From NCBI GenBank assembly GCA_023229135.1, contig JALNZT010000047.1:1-26999 (forward strand): 26,999 nt of DNA, written 5' to 3'. The position numbers and the translations under genes were made by a program. This document shows positions 8,956 to 18,696 of the stretch, one piece after another. The stretch is from Bacteroidales bacterium (GTDB lineage Bacteria; Bacteroidota; Bacteroidia; Bacteroidales; F082). Below the pieces are notes generated by a model. The model was not told where the DNA came from. It did not search any database and saw only the letters and a list, made by a program, of their open reading frames with translations. Numbering within the stretch: the first letter of the stretch is position 1; every line of letters starts with the position of its first letter.

Positions 8956-11900
8956 TTAGCGGATGAATACTTTTTGGGTTTGAATAGCGCTGTTGTTGCG
9001 TACGCGCACCATGATAATGCCTTCATAATCAGGCAGGCTAATGCTATTTGGTGCTTGCATGGATTGGCTCACTGAGTTGAGCAAGCGTCCGCTGAGGTCA
9101 AATAAATCTATTTGGAGCTTGCCGTCAACAGCATTATTTGCCATGATATAAAGCTGTTTTTCTGAAGCCCAGATTGTGAAGTTATCAGGAGTTGAAGTCA
9201 TTTCATTCACATTGGTTACGCCCATAAAGTGTATGTTGAAACGCAAGGGATCGTTTTCTGCAGCATGCTCAAAGCTGTAGGTGGTTTGCTCGCGCAGGTT
9301 GATCATTTTGTCGAGGAGCAGGTCTTCGAGGAAAACATTTACCGCAGCATCAAAAGTTTCTAGGTATTCAAAGCTAAGCAGTGCATCACCAGCAACTTCC
9401 AATTCGTAAGCCAAAGGTACAATCACAGTTTCCTGACTGGTAGCCAAGGTGTTGATAGAAAGTGCTTTATCATCTTCAGACTGGGTATAAAGCTGTGGTG
9501 CACCGGCGAATCCTCTTAGCTTGGAAGCATCATCAAAGCCGTTATAGTTATTATCAGCCAATTCCCGGAAGCGGATAAAAGCAGCATCAGCTGAGTTGTT
9601 GGCTGATACAGCGATTTTCAATACATCTTTATAGGTTTGAGTAGCATTCTTATAAAAAGGCTGACCGTTGTGAACCCTTACACTGTTATCAAAAGTAATA
9701 GTTGGATTTGCATTCTTGGCTTTCACAAACACGGCTTGCCCCACTGGTATATATTGCTGGCCTCCGGGTAAATCATTATCCAGGTAACTCACATAATTCC
9801 CTGTTTCGGAATTGTAAAAATAAACGGCGTTTTCAATATCAGTTTTAGTAACCTTTTCCCAGTCAATAGCTGAAGGATAGGGGTTTGGAATCAGTTTGAA
9901 CTTGCCTGCCGCAAGCGTTTCTGCTGCTGAATTAAAGCTTCCAGTGTTCAGATCACCGGTAAAGCTAAAGGTATAATCGGGGCTTTCTACATAAGACAAG
10001 AAACCTTTTTGGTAGTCCAGGATATCATCTTCCTCAGTAATACCTACCCAAGAAGCTGCATCAGCTACATTGGGAATGAAATTCCATAAGTAGGTTCCAG
10101 TGAATACATCACCTGCAAAAATGTCATCCGCTAAAGGAATAGAGAGCAAGTGGTATTTATAAGTTGAACCGGCTGTCTGGCCACCGGTCACATAGCGTTG
10201 GATTGTTGAGGTTTCGCCAACTAAATAATCGTCTCCTGCTCCAATAAATGAACCTGTTCCGTTGGGATTCGATTCAATCAGCAGATTGTTATTTATTATT
10301 AGGCTCTTACCGGCAGCGACTGTTACCGTGCCATGAGGAGAAATAGTCAAGTTTTTACATTCAGCTACATCATTAACCGTTACACTTCCTTTAATGATTG
10401 CATCTGTAAATTCATCCGGTATGCCTTTGCTCCAGTTACCAACCACATTCCAGTTGCCACTACCCATGTAGGTAGTGAAAGCAGTAACGCTAATCCATGA
10501 AATATTGTCAATAACTACTTGTCCATCTGAATTGTTGGCATTGATAAACTTCAAAACAAAATCACCTGAAACATTCACACTGATATTTCCAGAATTTTTA
10601 ACCACATCTTGTTCGCTTGAGGATGTGACATTTCCAACTACGACATCATTAACCAAAACATTTAGATTAACATTTGTTCCAAAAGCTTGCATATAATCAA
10701 AGTTCAAAACCTGAATACCACCACTTATAGTTCCAGAATAAACCATAGATTGTGGGTCTCTATCTCGACCTATCATAAGCGCTTTGCCGGTTATTGCAAC
10801 ATCGCCACGTGATTGAAAATAACTCCATGTAGAGCCGTCCTGACCAGTAAAGGTACCATCTGCATAGGAGCTACCAGTTTCTGAAAAATTATCAAATGTT
10901 TCTATGAAATCATAAGAAGGAAGAGCTTCAGTTGTAGCAGTTGCTTCCGGCACATTCCCATCGGTTTTATAATTGATCTCCGTGCCTGATCCATTGAACG
11001 GATATATTTTAAAGAAATACTGCGTTGAAGCAGTAAGCCCGGTAAACTCATGTATTTCATTGCCTGCGACAATATTTTGAACCAGCAGGGCATCGTTTTC
11101 GGGCGTGCCATCAGCTGGGGAAACAATGGCTTCGTAACTCGTTGCGCTACCTTTAATGAGATATCCGGCTGCCGCAGGAATAGCATCATCCCACGCAACT
11201 ATAATTGCACTGCTTGAGTTGGCTTCGGCTGTGAAACCGGTGGGATGATTTGTTGGCTCAGTCACGGGATCGGTTACGGTATAACTTTGTTCAGGTGAAG
11301 TTGCTTCGGCAGCATCATTATCAAGAGCATAAATTTCATAATACACAGTCACTCCGTTCAATTGGGCCGGTATGTCGGTAACTGTGGTGTAGGTGCTACC
11401 GCTACCTAACGACATATCAATATTATTTGTCAAACTTCCGGAGGTAGTTCCCCAATGTAATGCAACACCCTCAATTGTACCATCTGAATCCGTTACATCA
11501 GCAGAAACAGAAACTGTGGTTGTGGATAAAATATTAGCATCAGGCGTTTGAACTATATTGCTAATAATTGGTGCTGTGCCTGATCCAAAATCAGACAACA
11601 TAATGTCATCAATATTAAGTCTTGCGTTTGAGGTTCCAGTTTCTGTCGCTCTTTTTATCCTTATTCTTATATTACCCGATAAATCAACGACTTCAGAAAA
11701 TAACTGTACAACATCATCTGAAGGTGCTGTAAAGCTACTACCAATTTGTGTCCAGTTTGTTCCGGCGTTTGTACTGTACTCAACCTTCCAATCAGCCTGA
11801 GAATCGGTTCCATATCTTCTGTAATTGAAACTTACAGTTCCAATACCATTGGATTTATCCTCAATCATTGTCATTGCAGATGCCCCGTATCCTCTCATGC

Positions 11901-13290
11901 GGGCAGAACGTATTCCGTTTTTCCAATCAGCAGCATCAGATCCTATTAATGCCTCGGTCATATTCCAATCCATGCCACTGAGAGTTACTGTTCCTGAAGC
12001 ATAACTACCTTTTGTCTCTCCGTCTCCTTCAAAATCAACCAAATAGCCAGGAGCAGGAATGGCTGTTACACTACCACTGCAGCTTACGGTTTTCTCATCT
12101 GCTCCAGTTGAAGTTGCAGTAATATCTTCATCATAAGTCCCTATCGCCAGTCCGGCTTTAAGGCGAACATAAACTGTCGTTTCAGCAACAGTACCGTCTG
12201 TTTGGGAAAGTACAATAGGGTTGATTGGAGTAAAAGAACCACCAGTTCCGGTAGAAATTTCATAATTAGTTGATGCTGTAATCGAAATATTTGCATCAAG
12301 ATTACTGCCTTCCACTGTGAAAGTTTGCTCTGTTGATGGGCCGGCATCTTCTATGTAGGTGAAACCAGCTAAGGCTGACTCGCTTAATATAATTGTTGGA
12401 GGTGGAGGCGCAGTAACACTCCCACTGCAAGTTACTATTTTATTTTCAGCACCAGATGAAGTAGCTGTAATTTCCTCACCATTATAATCTCTAACAGCCA
12501 GTCCAGCTTTAAGGCGAACATAAACCGTTGTTTCAGCAACAGTTCCATCTGTTTGAGCAAAAGTTAATGGTGTAGCATAGCCAGAACCACTGGTTTTTGA
12601 AATCTCATAGTTAGTTGTAGCTGCAATGTTGATATCAGCCATTAAATTAGAACCACTAACCGTGAAAGTTTGTTCGGCAGAAGGGCCATTGCCTTGTGCA
12701 TAAGTGAAACCACTGAGGCTAGTTGGGGAAAGGCTGATGGTAGGGGTGGAAGGTAAAGCCCCTATTTTATATAATTGTAATTCTTGTTGCCCATTATTTT
12801 TATATGCTGCAAACCTCGGAGCACCGCTGTTATATGATAACTGTCTTTCGGTTGTAGCAACATTATTAACAGTAAACTTATTGTCTTCATAGGTGAAAGT
12901 CCAGCGGTTTGTATTTGCAGGTACATCCTCAATTGAAGCAGAGTTACCACTACTCCAGCCAACATATTTTCCAATTGATTCATTATAAATGGTTTTGCCT
13001 GCGCCATTTTCTTCAATTTTCCAAACGTTATTTATGGAAGGGTCTGTTATAGTACCACTTGAAGGAGAAATCGCAGCACTTATAAAATATCCTGTTGCCG
13101 CACTTCCAGAGCGACCATTTGTCATTAAGAATTCATCTGCTTCGTTCAAAATAACATAATAACCATCAGTAAGTTCTTCAACTGAAGTTATCTTAGTAAA
13201 TGTCCCAGTTCCTGCATACTGCCCCCAACCCCTCACCGAGATCAGCAACATAAAAGCCAAGAGGCTTGTAAAAAGTAATTTTTGTTTCAT
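8956..13290 (-). CDS. Giant T9SS-exported multidomain protein (unit 2)
   Basis: A 1444-residue protein. The signal peptide ends RGWGQ at 24. Residues about 25-180 form an N-terminal domain (SVEELTDGYYVILNEADEF...) of a type often joined to secreted nucleases in this phylum. Two similar Ig-like repeats lie at about 181-295 and 297-411, both with SxFTY-like strands, TVAETTVYVRLKAGLA and CSGSVT. A jelly-roll domain covers about 413-570, an Ig-like domain 573-675, an FN3 domain 680-790 (TQYFFKIYPF), a second carbohydrate-binding-like domain 792-935, and a SGNWNVVGNWSKG strand near 940. The shared module (TIQRYVTGG, KFKLIPNPYPSAIDW, VHNGQPFYK) runs from about 1025. The T9SS sorting domain begins near 1367 and ends TQKVFIR. 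The gene lies 37 bp after the endonuclease I gene, so it may serve as the surface scaffold of that enzyme. No catalytic motif is seen. Confidence 0.9.
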   Translation of the reverse strand: MKQKLLFTSLLAFMLLISVRGWGQYAGTGTFTKITSVEELTDGYYVILNEADEFLMTNGRSGSAATGYFISAAISPSSGTITDPSINNVWKIEENGAGKTIYNESIGKYVGWSSGNSASIEDVPANTNRWTFTYEDNKFTVNNVATTERQLSYNSGAPRFAAYKNNGQQELQLYKIGALPSTPTISLSPTSLSGFTYAQGNGPSAEQTFTVSGSNLMADINIAATTNYEISKTSGSGYATPLTFAQTDGTVAETTVYVRLKAGLAVRDYNGEEITATSSGAENKIVTCSGSVTAPPPPTIILSESALAGFTYIEDAGPSTEQTFTVEGSNLDANISITASTNYEISTGTGGSFTPINPIVLSQTDGTVAETTVYVRLKAGLAIGTYDEDITATSTGADEKTVSCSGSVTAIPAPGYLVDFEGDGETKGSYASGTVTLSGMDWNMTEALIGSDAADWKNGIRSARMRGYGASAMTMIEDKSNGIGTVSFNYRRYGTDSQADWKVEYSTNAGTNWTQIGSSFTAPSDDVVQLFSEVVDLSGNIRIRIKRATETGTSNARLNIDDIMLSDFGSGTAPIISNIVQTPDANILSTTTVSVSADVTDSDGTIEGVALHWGTTSGSLTNNIDMSLGSGSTYTTVTDIPAQLNGVTVYYEIYALDNDAAEATSPEQSYTVTDPVTEPTNHPTGFTAEANSSSAIIVAWDDAIPAAAGYLIKGSATSYEAIVSPADGTPENDALLVQNIVAGNEIHEFTGLTASTQYFFKIYPFNGSGTEINYKTDGNVPEATATTEALPSYDFIETFDNFSETGSSYADGTFTGQDGSTWSYFQSRGDVAITGKALMIGRDRDPQSMVYSGTISGGIQVLNFDYMQAFGTNVNLNVLVNDVVVGNVTSSSEQDVVKNSGNISVNVSGDFVLKFINANNSDGQVVIDNISWISVTAFTTYMGSGNWNVVGNWSKGIPDEFTDAIIKGSVTVNDVAECKNLTISPHGTVTVAAGKSLIINNNLLIESNPNGTGSFIGAGDDYLVGETSTIQRYVTGGQTAGSTYKYHLLSIPLADDIFAGDVFTGTYLWNFIPNVADAASWVGITEEDDILDYQKGFLSYVESPDYTFSFTGDLNTGSFNSAAETLAAGKFKLIPNPYPSAIDWEKVTKTDIENAVYFYNSETGNYVSYLDNDLPGGQQYIPVGQAVFVKAKNANPTITFDNSVRVHNGQPFYKNATQTYKDVLKIAVSANNSADAAFIRFRELADNNYNGFDDASKLRGFAGAPQLYTQSEDDKALSINTLATSQETVIVPLAYELEVAGDALLSFEYLETFDAAVNVFLEDLLLDKMINLREQTTYSFEHAAENDPLRFNIHFMGVTNVNEMTSTPDNFTIWASEKQLYIMANNAVDGKLQIDLFDLSGRLLNSVSQSMQAPNSISLPDYEGIIMVRVRNNSAIQTQKVFIR

Positions 13291-13327
13291 ATCAAATTGA
13301 TTTAAAGTTTAATATTAACTATTTGCT

Positions 13328-14491
13328 TTAAGGTGCTACAATACTCACTTGCTGCACTGCGCCATCAGTTTTGTAGTCGATAGCCGTTCCGCTGCCAGTG
13401 TAGCCCCACATTTTAAAGTAATAGGTTGTGCCGGGTGTTACACCGCCAAAAACGGCTTTTTGAACACCATAATCAATGTTTTTACGATTTGTAGCGTTTG
13501 CTTCCGGGTTGCCATCTGTTGGTGCTGAAATATTTTCAAAACCGCTAGCACTCATTTTTATCAAATAAGCTTCGGGCAGCGTTGCGCCTGTGGCATCAGT
13601 CCATTGCAGGCTGATGGTGTTGGCCGAGAAGTTAGTTACGTGATAACTTGGCTCAGGTAAGATGCCTTCTCCCCAAATTAAACCCACATATTCCGGGTGA
13701 TCGATAAAGGGGTTGCGGTTGTGTTGTATGGCGTAAACGGCATTGTTGCGGTCGATTTCTTTTTGGTTTACGGGGTCATTGGTGTGCCACTCCATCAACA
13801 TACTTAGCGCCCATTCCGTAAAAACAGGATAATCGTTATCGTCCAGCATAGCACTTGTCCATCCGCTTACGACATTTTTATAGCGGGTAGCCATATAAAA
13901 ATAGTTACGCGCGAAATCACCTTTGTAGGCATCGATTGGCTCAAAGACTATTCCCGAATAGCCGGGATAATTTGAAGTTCCTACTTTGCTGCCATTCGTT
14001 GAAGTCCAGCTTGCAGACCCCACTTCACCGAAGGGATAATTACCACGGCGGTTATTTACGTAGCCATCGGTTGGCACGAGGTGAAATAAATCTGTGTACA
14101 TCGGTGTAGCATTGTTAAACCAACTGCCCGGCATACTATGCTCCCGGTTATAGCAGCTGCCTTCGCCGCTATAATTACCACACTCATCGGCTATAAAAGT
14201 ATATTCGTAAGCTGGCGTGCCTCCCGGAACATCGCTGTACATATCCCATACCTTACCATTAGCTTTCTTGTCTGTAGATTGGAAATCTGTCCACAATTGG
14301 TCATAACTTCTCACTGTATGGTTTTTAATGATATTATGTAAGGCCGTTTGCAGCGCTTCTGCATTTTGCCCACTGGCAGCATCATAATACCCAGACGGAA
14401 TTTGTGCATAAGCTGCAATAAACTGAAATAGCAGTGCCACAAATAGCATTTTGCTTATGCCTGCGGCTGACGTCAATCGCCTTGTTGTCAT
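13328..14491 (-). CDS. Secreted endonuclease I with a C-terminal FN3 domain
   Basis: A 387-residue protein of the endonuclease I family (EndA/NucM type, a metal-dependent nuclease that cuts DNA and RNA non-specifically). The signal peptide ends AAYAQ near residue 30; Met15 is an alternative start with a more usual n-region. The family motifs are all present: CYNREHSMPGSW at 113-124 with His118, TDLFHLVPTDGYVNNRRGNY at 133-152, and HNRNPFIDHPEY near 270. An FN3-like domain closes the protein (TTYYFKMWGY, DYKTDGA), matching FN3 domains in both neighbouring giant proteins. There is no T9SS sorting domain, although many such nucleases in this phylum end with one. The next gene (8956-13290), 37 bp on, does carry one. 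Likely roles are nutrient DNA scavenging or biofilm DNA turnover outside the cell. Confidence 0.92.
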   Translation of the reverse strand: MTTRRLTSAAGISKMLFVALLFQFIAAYAQIPSGYYDAASGQNAEALQTALHNIIKNHTVRSYDQLWTDFQSTDKKANGKVWDMYSDVPGGTPAYEYTFIADECGNYSGEGSCYNREHSMPGSWFNNATPMYTDLFHLVPTDGYVNNRRGNYPFGEVGSASWTSTNGSKVGTSNYPGYSGIVFEPIDAYKGDFARNYFYMATRYKNVVSGWTSAMLDDNDYPVFTEWALSMLMEWHTNDPVNQKEIDRNNAVYAIQHNRNPFIDHPEYVGLIWGEGILPEPSYHVTNFSANTISLQWTDATGATLPEAYLIKMSASGFENISAPTDGNPEANATNRKNIDYGVQKAVFGGVTPGTTYYFKMWGYTGSGTAIDYKTDGAVQQVSIVAP

Positions 14492-14535
14492 ATAAGTATG
14501 AATAAAAAGTGAGTTTACAGAATGTTATTAACCTA

Positions 14536-14543
14536 CAAACTTA
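14536..14543 (-). promoter_or_regulatory. Candidate Bacteroidota -7 box for the endonuclease operon
   Basis: The minus strand reads TAAGTTTG, matching TAnnTTTG, about 45 bp upstream of the ATG at 14491. A TTTG at 14559-14562 is a possible -33 box, but its 15 bp spacing is shorter than usual. Confidence 0.35.
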
Positions 14544-15016
14544 TATTTTTTTTTAATACAAAAGCTAATTATCCGGTTTTTATAAAGCTTGTGTCTGCTT
14601 AATCTATTAGCGTTATTTTTCTATGGGAGTTTATGCTTTGCGGATAGCTTCAGGTATTGAAATTTTGTTCTAAAACGCCATTTTTTGAGTACTGGTTTTA
14701 TTTTAAAAATTGCATTTGTGATAGCTTGTATTTGAAAGGTATTTTCTTTGTGCCAATTGGAAACCTTTCGTGGCTTAATTCACGTATGTTAAGCCATTCA
14801 TGCGTATGGCTAAATCTCGATATATCATTATTCTCAACGGGTATTTTAGGGCTTTCAAAAGGGTTTTCTGTATGCAACATGTATGCAATTCGCCTGAACA
14901 CCCAATGTTGACGGGCTTTAGACCCTGTTTTGACTATAGGTGAACTAGCGAAGACCTAGCCGAAAGCCCTATGAGGTCTAACTTATCAGACAGCTGGTCT
15001 TATAGCATGCAGATGT
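14544..15016. other. AT-rich spacer without a recognised gene
   Basis: A 67-codon minus-strand frame (14698-14901) spans part of it. Its translation resembles no family I know, and there is an overlapping frame on the other strand. It could be an eroded gene. From about 14900 the sequence becomes repeat-like. Confidence 0.4.
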
Positions 15017-15090
15017 CAGGGCTAAAGCCCAATTCACGGGCTGTTTCATCAAACCCCGGCCTGAAGACCGGGGTTAATCAAGAGGCTTCG
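15017..15090. repeat. REP-like paired palindrome, copy 1
   Basis: GGGCTAAAGCCC is followed about 30 bp later by CCCCGGCCTGAAGACCGGGG and then TTAATCAAGAGGCTTCGG. The same pair of palindromes with the same tail recurs seven more times up to 19582. Such elements resemble REP sequences; no RAYT transposase gene is in the window. Confidence 0.75.
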
Positions 15091-15135
15091 GAAGAGAATA
15101 TCGGATTGTTATATTGGAGTTGAAAATCGTCTGCC

Positions 15136-15182
15136 AGGCAGGGTGCGACTGTTCCCCATCGCCTTATAGTCGCGCCCTGACT
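15136..15182. repeat. AGTCAGGG-type hairpin element
   Basis: Arms AGGCAGGGTGCGACT (15136-15150) and AGTCGCGCCCTGACT (15168-15182) belong to the dispersed hairpin family. Confidence 0.75.
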
Positions 15183-15183
15183 T

Positions 15184-15540
15184 TTCAACTACTCCAGGCA
15201 GGCTCAGCAGAACCCGTACGATTACCTGATCCTTCGTTAGCCATTTCCTGTTCCGGTACTCTCGGCTCCGCTCGATCACCTGTTGCTTCGTAAAGCATTG
15301 CCGTTCCGCGCAAGCATTTGCTTCGTGGAATTATCATGCAGCATCCGCTGCCTCTGCAATCGATAGCACAGCCCGTTTCCGGTGTCCTCGGCTTACTTCG
15401 GCAAGCCTGCCTGGCAGCAGACAGGCTCAGCAGCCAGTTCGATCACTTGATCCTTCGTTAGCCATTTCCTGTTCCGGTACTCTCGGCTTACTTCGGCAGG
15501 CTCAGCAGAACTCGCTCGATCACCTGATCCTTCGTTCATC
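15184..15540. repeat. Degenerate short repeats built on CTCGATCACCTG..CTTCGTTAGCC
   Basis: Phrases such as CGCTCGATCACCTGATCC, CTTCGTTAGCCATTTCCTG and TCTCGGCTTACTTCGGCAGG alternate irregularly. The same phrases recur at 16130-16260, 17800-18240, 18345-18620, 18710-18810 and 24090-24500. Frames translated from them are repetitive (for example AEPAEVSREHRNRKW) and not credible proteins. Confidence 0.7.
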
Positions 15541-15684
15541 AATTTGCCCACTGCCTCTAACCACCACTGCTATGCGAACAGAAAAGCTCAACAATCCAAC
15601 AATAAGCTTCGTAATCCGCGCGGTGGCCATGCGCAAAGGAGGAGCGGTTGAGGGTTGAATTTGGAAACCTTAGAAATCCGGCGA

Positions 15685-15781
15685 AAATGAGGTAGTCAAA
15701 AAAATCATCGTTTATTCAAACCGGAATATCAAGTCATAGAAAAACCTAAAGTCAGAACATTTTTTTTTGACTACCTCATTT
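15685..15781. repeat. 97 bp element with about 20 bp terminal inverted repeats, copy 1
   Basis: AAATGAGGTAGTCAAAAAAA faces TTTTTTTGACTACCTCATTT across about 57 bp. Size and layout resemble a MITE, but all three copies sit in the same flanking sequence, so it has not been seen to move on its own. Confidence 0.65.
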
Positions 15782-15982
15782 GGATTCGGACGCAGGAGAA
15801 TCCACTTTTTCGCCAGGATTTCTTGGGTTTGCGAAGAAGCGGGGAGCTGTCCTTTGCGTAAAGCCTTTGCAGTACTTTGGGCTGTCAAAGTACGGGGAGA
15901 AACAAATAAACCAACAGGATCTTATTTCAAAACAAAGGAGCTTGTGTCTGACGGGACAACTCATCAGTCGCCGTAAATTGCA

Positions 15983-16060
15983 GTCAGGGCTAAAGCCCAA
16001 TGCGCGAAGCGTTTCAGAAATCCCCAGCCTGAAGGCTGGGGTTAATCAAGAGGCTTCGGA
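15983..16060. repeat. REP-like paired palindrome, copy 2
   Basis: GGGCTAAAGCCC then CCCCAGCCTGAAGGCTGGGG then TTAATCAAGAGGCTTCGG, at the 3' end of composite copy 1. Confidence 0.75.
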
Positions 16061-16076
16061 AGAGAATATCGTGTCC

Positions 16077-16123
16077 AGTCAGGGTGCGACTTTTCAGCAT
16101 CGCCTTAGAGTCGCGCCCTGACT
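16077..16123. repeat. AGTCAGGG-type hairpin element
   Basis: Arms AGTCAGGGTGCGACT (16077-16091) and AGTCGCGCCCTGACT (16109-16123). Confidence 0.75.
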
Positions 16124-16260
16124 TTTCAACTACTCCAGGCAGGCTCAGCAGAACCCGCTCGATCACCTGATCCTTCGTTAGCCATTTCCTGTTCCGGTGC
16201 TCTCGGCTTACTTCGGCAGGCTCAGCAGAACCCGCTCGATCACCTGATCCTTCGTTCATC

Positions 16261-16780
16261 AATTTGCCCACTGCCTCTAACCACCACTGCTATGCGAACA
16301 GAAAAGCTCAACAATCCAACAATAAGCTTCGTAATCCGCGCGGTGGCCATGCGCAAAGGAGGAGCGGTTGAGGGTTGAATTTGGAAACCTTAGAAATCCG
16401 GCGAAAATGAGGTAGTCAAAAAAATCATCGTTTATTCAAACCGGAATATCAAGTCATAGAAAAATCTAAAGTCAGGACATCTTTTTTTGACTACCTCATT
16501 TGGATTCGGACGTAGGAGAATCCACTTTTTCGCCAGGATTTCTTGGGTTTGCGAAGAAGCGGGGAGCTGTCCTTTGCGTAAAGCCTTTGCAGTACTTTGG
16601 GCTGTCAAAGTACGGGAAGAACAAACAAGTCAACAGGATCTTTGTTTCAAAACATAGGAGCTTGTGCCTGACGGGACAACTCATCAGTCGCCGTAAATTG
16701 CAGTCAGGGCTAAAGCCCAATGCGCGAAGCGTTTCAGAAATCCCCGGCCTGAAGGCTGGGGTTAATCAAGAGGCTTCGGA
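16261..16780. repeat. 520 bp composite repeat, copy 2
   Basis: It lies exactly 720 bp after copy 1, with the 97 bp inverted-repeat element at 16405-16501. It differs from copy 1 at scattered positions, for example GTCAGGACATC in place of GTCAGAACATT. The tail after GTACGGGAAGAAC matches copy 3 better than copy 1. Confidence 0.85.
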
Positions 16781-17032
16781 AGTCAATTCCGGCTATCTTG
16801 TCCTACGCTAGCGATGAATTGGTTGAAAGTCAGGGCTAAAGCCCAATACGCCAAGCGATGCCAACACCCCAGCCTGAAGGCTGGGATTAGTCAAGAGGCT
16901 TCGGAAGTCAATTCCGGCTATCTTGTCCTACGCCAGCGTTGAATTAGTTGAATGTCAGGGCTAAAGCCCAATACGCCAAGCGATGCCAACACCCTAGCCT
17001 GAAGGCCGGGGTTAATCAAGAGGCTTCGGAAG
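16703..17032. repeat. Three tandem REP-like paired palindromes (copies 3-5)
   Basis: Palindrome pairs start at about 16703, 16829 and 16953, giving a period of 124-126 bp. They are joined by GGCTATCTTGTCCTACGC plus GAATTGGTTGAA-like linkers. The first is also the end of composite copy 2. Confidence 0.8.
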
Positions 17033-17163
17033 AGAATATCGGATTGCTTGTCGTGTAAATATAGCTTTTCCGGCGACACGCGTTGGGCATCTCGACAGGC
17101 TCGATAACCAATTCGCGCGCCAGCCCAGAGCTAGAAGCTAAAAACAAATAAAGTTATGGGGTA

Positions 17164-17418
17164 TTAAAGCGTGTCAAACCTGCCTTCAAGGATGCCTGTA
17201 ACTGAAAGATCCTCATCGAGTTCAGGCCAGTGAATTCCGCTGCCATCGCAAATAATCTCGATATTACTCAATTGATCTGAGGTAGCTTTTCTGAGTTTAT
17301 TATTTAACTCAACAGGAAATCTAACCTCTTTTTTATCAGAAAGCAATAAACAAATCCAGCCATTTTCATACCAAGCTTTTGTTGCTTTAAACCTAAGATC
17401 AGCTATCATGTATTTCAT
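17164..17418 (-). CDS. DUF2442 family protein
   Basis: An 84-residue protein. The family signature is clear: RFPVELNNKLRKAT, then GSGIHWPELDEDLSVTGIL near the C-terminus. The start at 17418 overlaps the end of the DUF4160 gene by 20 bp; Met4 (17409) is an alternative that shortens the overlap. DUF2442 genes very often follow DUF4160 genes in bacteria. The pair is suspected to be toxin-antitoxin-like, but I know of no firm biochemical role. It lies as an isolated two-gene operon within a repeat-dense block, which fits horizontal gain. Confidence 0.88.
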   Translation of the reverse strand: MKYMIADLRFKATKAWYENGWICLLLSDKKEVRFPVELNNKLRKATSDQLSNIEIICDGSGIHWPELDEDLSVTGILEGRFDTL

Positions 17419-17635
17419 TCCATTTTGTTTTTATAAGTTCAAGATGTCCGAAAATCAGATCCTCAGCCTGTTTGATGTCAGCGGTTTTCATTCCTTGAGA
17501 AAAATCAAGTTCTACGGGTTCGATCCAAAATTTAGCAAAACCTCCCGCTTTCCTAACGTGCACGTGGATAGGTTCCTGTCCTTCATTTGAGTAGAAAAAG
17601 AAAACAAACCCCAATTTCCTGAATATTTCCGGCAT
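17399..17635 (-). CDS. DUF4160 family protein
   Basis: A 78-residue protein with the family's opening and core: MPEIFRKLGFVFFFYSNEG, then EPIHVHVRKAGGFAKFWIEP with the paired His residues, and a helical end. Length is normal for the family. It is the upstream gene of the pair with DUF2442 (17164-17418), overlapping by 20 bp, so translation is probably coupled. The function is not established. The usual guess from gene pairing is a toxin-antitoxin-like module. Confidence 0.9.
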   Translation of the reverse strand: MPEIFRKLGFVFFFYSNEGQEPIHVHVRKAGGFAKFWIEPVELDFSQGMKTADIKQAEDLIFGHLELIKTKWNEIHDS

Positions 17636-17741
17636 AGTAACGCAAATGTATTATAAAATACGCTGAGATGCAAGTTTTAATTCGTTTAATGATAGTGTGT
17701 TTCCAGTCAATCCATTGGGTGCGACTTTCCAGCTACTCCAG

Positions 17742-17800
17742 TCAGGGTGCGACGATCCTGCGATTATAAAAAGTCGCGTACTGAGTTTTGAAATACTGGC
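17742..17800. repeat. Degenerate AGTCAGGG hairpin element
   Basis: CAGTCAGGGTGCGAC is followed by AAAAAGTCGCGTACTGAG, an eroded right arm. Confidence 0.5.
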
Positions 17801-18280
17801 AGCAGACAGGCTCAGGAGAGCTATCTTGATCACCTGTGGCTTCGTGTTTCCGGTGCTCTCGGCTTACTTCGGCATGGTTCGGCGTAGTTCGGCATGGTTC
17901 GGCATGGTTCGGCAGGCTCACCACAGGTGCTCACCACAGATGCTCACCACGAGTGGTTCGGCTCGCTCACCACAGGTGCTCAGCAGAACCCGTACGATCA
18001 CCTGATCCTTCGTTAGCCATTTCCTGTTCCGGTACTCTCGGCTTACTTCGGCAGGCTCAGCAGAACCCGCTCGATCACTTGTTGCTTCGTAAAGCATTGC
18101 CGTTCCGCGCAAGCATTTGCTTCGTGGAATTATCATGCAGCATCCGCTGCACTCGCAATAGCCAACACAGCCCATTCTACTTCGACAGCTGGCAGCAGGC
18201 AGGCTCAGTATCCATCGCTTGATTACCTGAGGCTTCGTTAACTATTTCCTGTTAATACCCTCACAATGCCAGTAACAACC

Positions 18281-18327
18281 AGTCAGGGTGCGACTGTCCA
18301 GCATCGCCTTAGAGTTGCGCCCTGACT
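18281..18327. repeat. AGTCAGGG-type hairpin element
   Basis: Arms AGTCAGGGTGCGACT and AGTTGCGCCCTGACT. Confidence 0.75.
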
Positions 18328-18649
18328 TTTCAACTACTCCAGGCAGGCTCAGCAGAACCCGTACGATTACCTGATCCTTCGTTAGCCATTTCCTGTTCCG
18401 GTACTCTCGGCTTACTTCGGCAGGCTCAGCAGAACCCGCTCGATCACCTGTTGCTTCGTAAAGCATTGCCGTTCCGCGCAAGCATTTGCTTCGTGGAATT
18501 ATCATGCAGCATCCGCTGCACTCGCAATAGCCAACACAGCCCATTCTACTTCGACAGCTGGCAGCAGGCAGGCTCAGTATCCATCGCTTGATTACCTGAG
18601 GCTTCGTTAACTATTTCCTGTTAATACCCTCACAATGCCAGTAACAACC

Positions 18650-18696
18650 AGTCAGGGTGCGACTGTCCAGCATCGCCTTAGAGTTGCGCCCTGACT
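18650..18696. repeat. AGTCAGGG-type hairpin element
   Basis: Same arms as the element at 18281-18327, within the second 370 bp unit. Confidence 0.75.

Larger units (their letters stand above)
15541..16060. repeat. 520 bp composite repeat, copy 1
   Basis: It starts AATTTGCCCACTGCC and ends in the REP-like pair at 15983-16060. Inside are a 28-codon plus-strand frame (MRTEKLNNPTISFV...), a 97 bp inverted-repeat element (15685-15781) and a stretch reading GGATTTCTTGGGTTTGCG. Copies 2 and 3 start at 16261 and 18811. Confidence 0.85.

Noticed and set aside
1548..14491. Plus-strand frames opposite the giant genes
   Set aside because: They are antisense shadows of long coding genes with no independent support.
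14698..14901. 67-codon minus-strand frame
   Set aside because: No recognisable family and a competing frame of similar length on the other strand; kept only as a possible relic.
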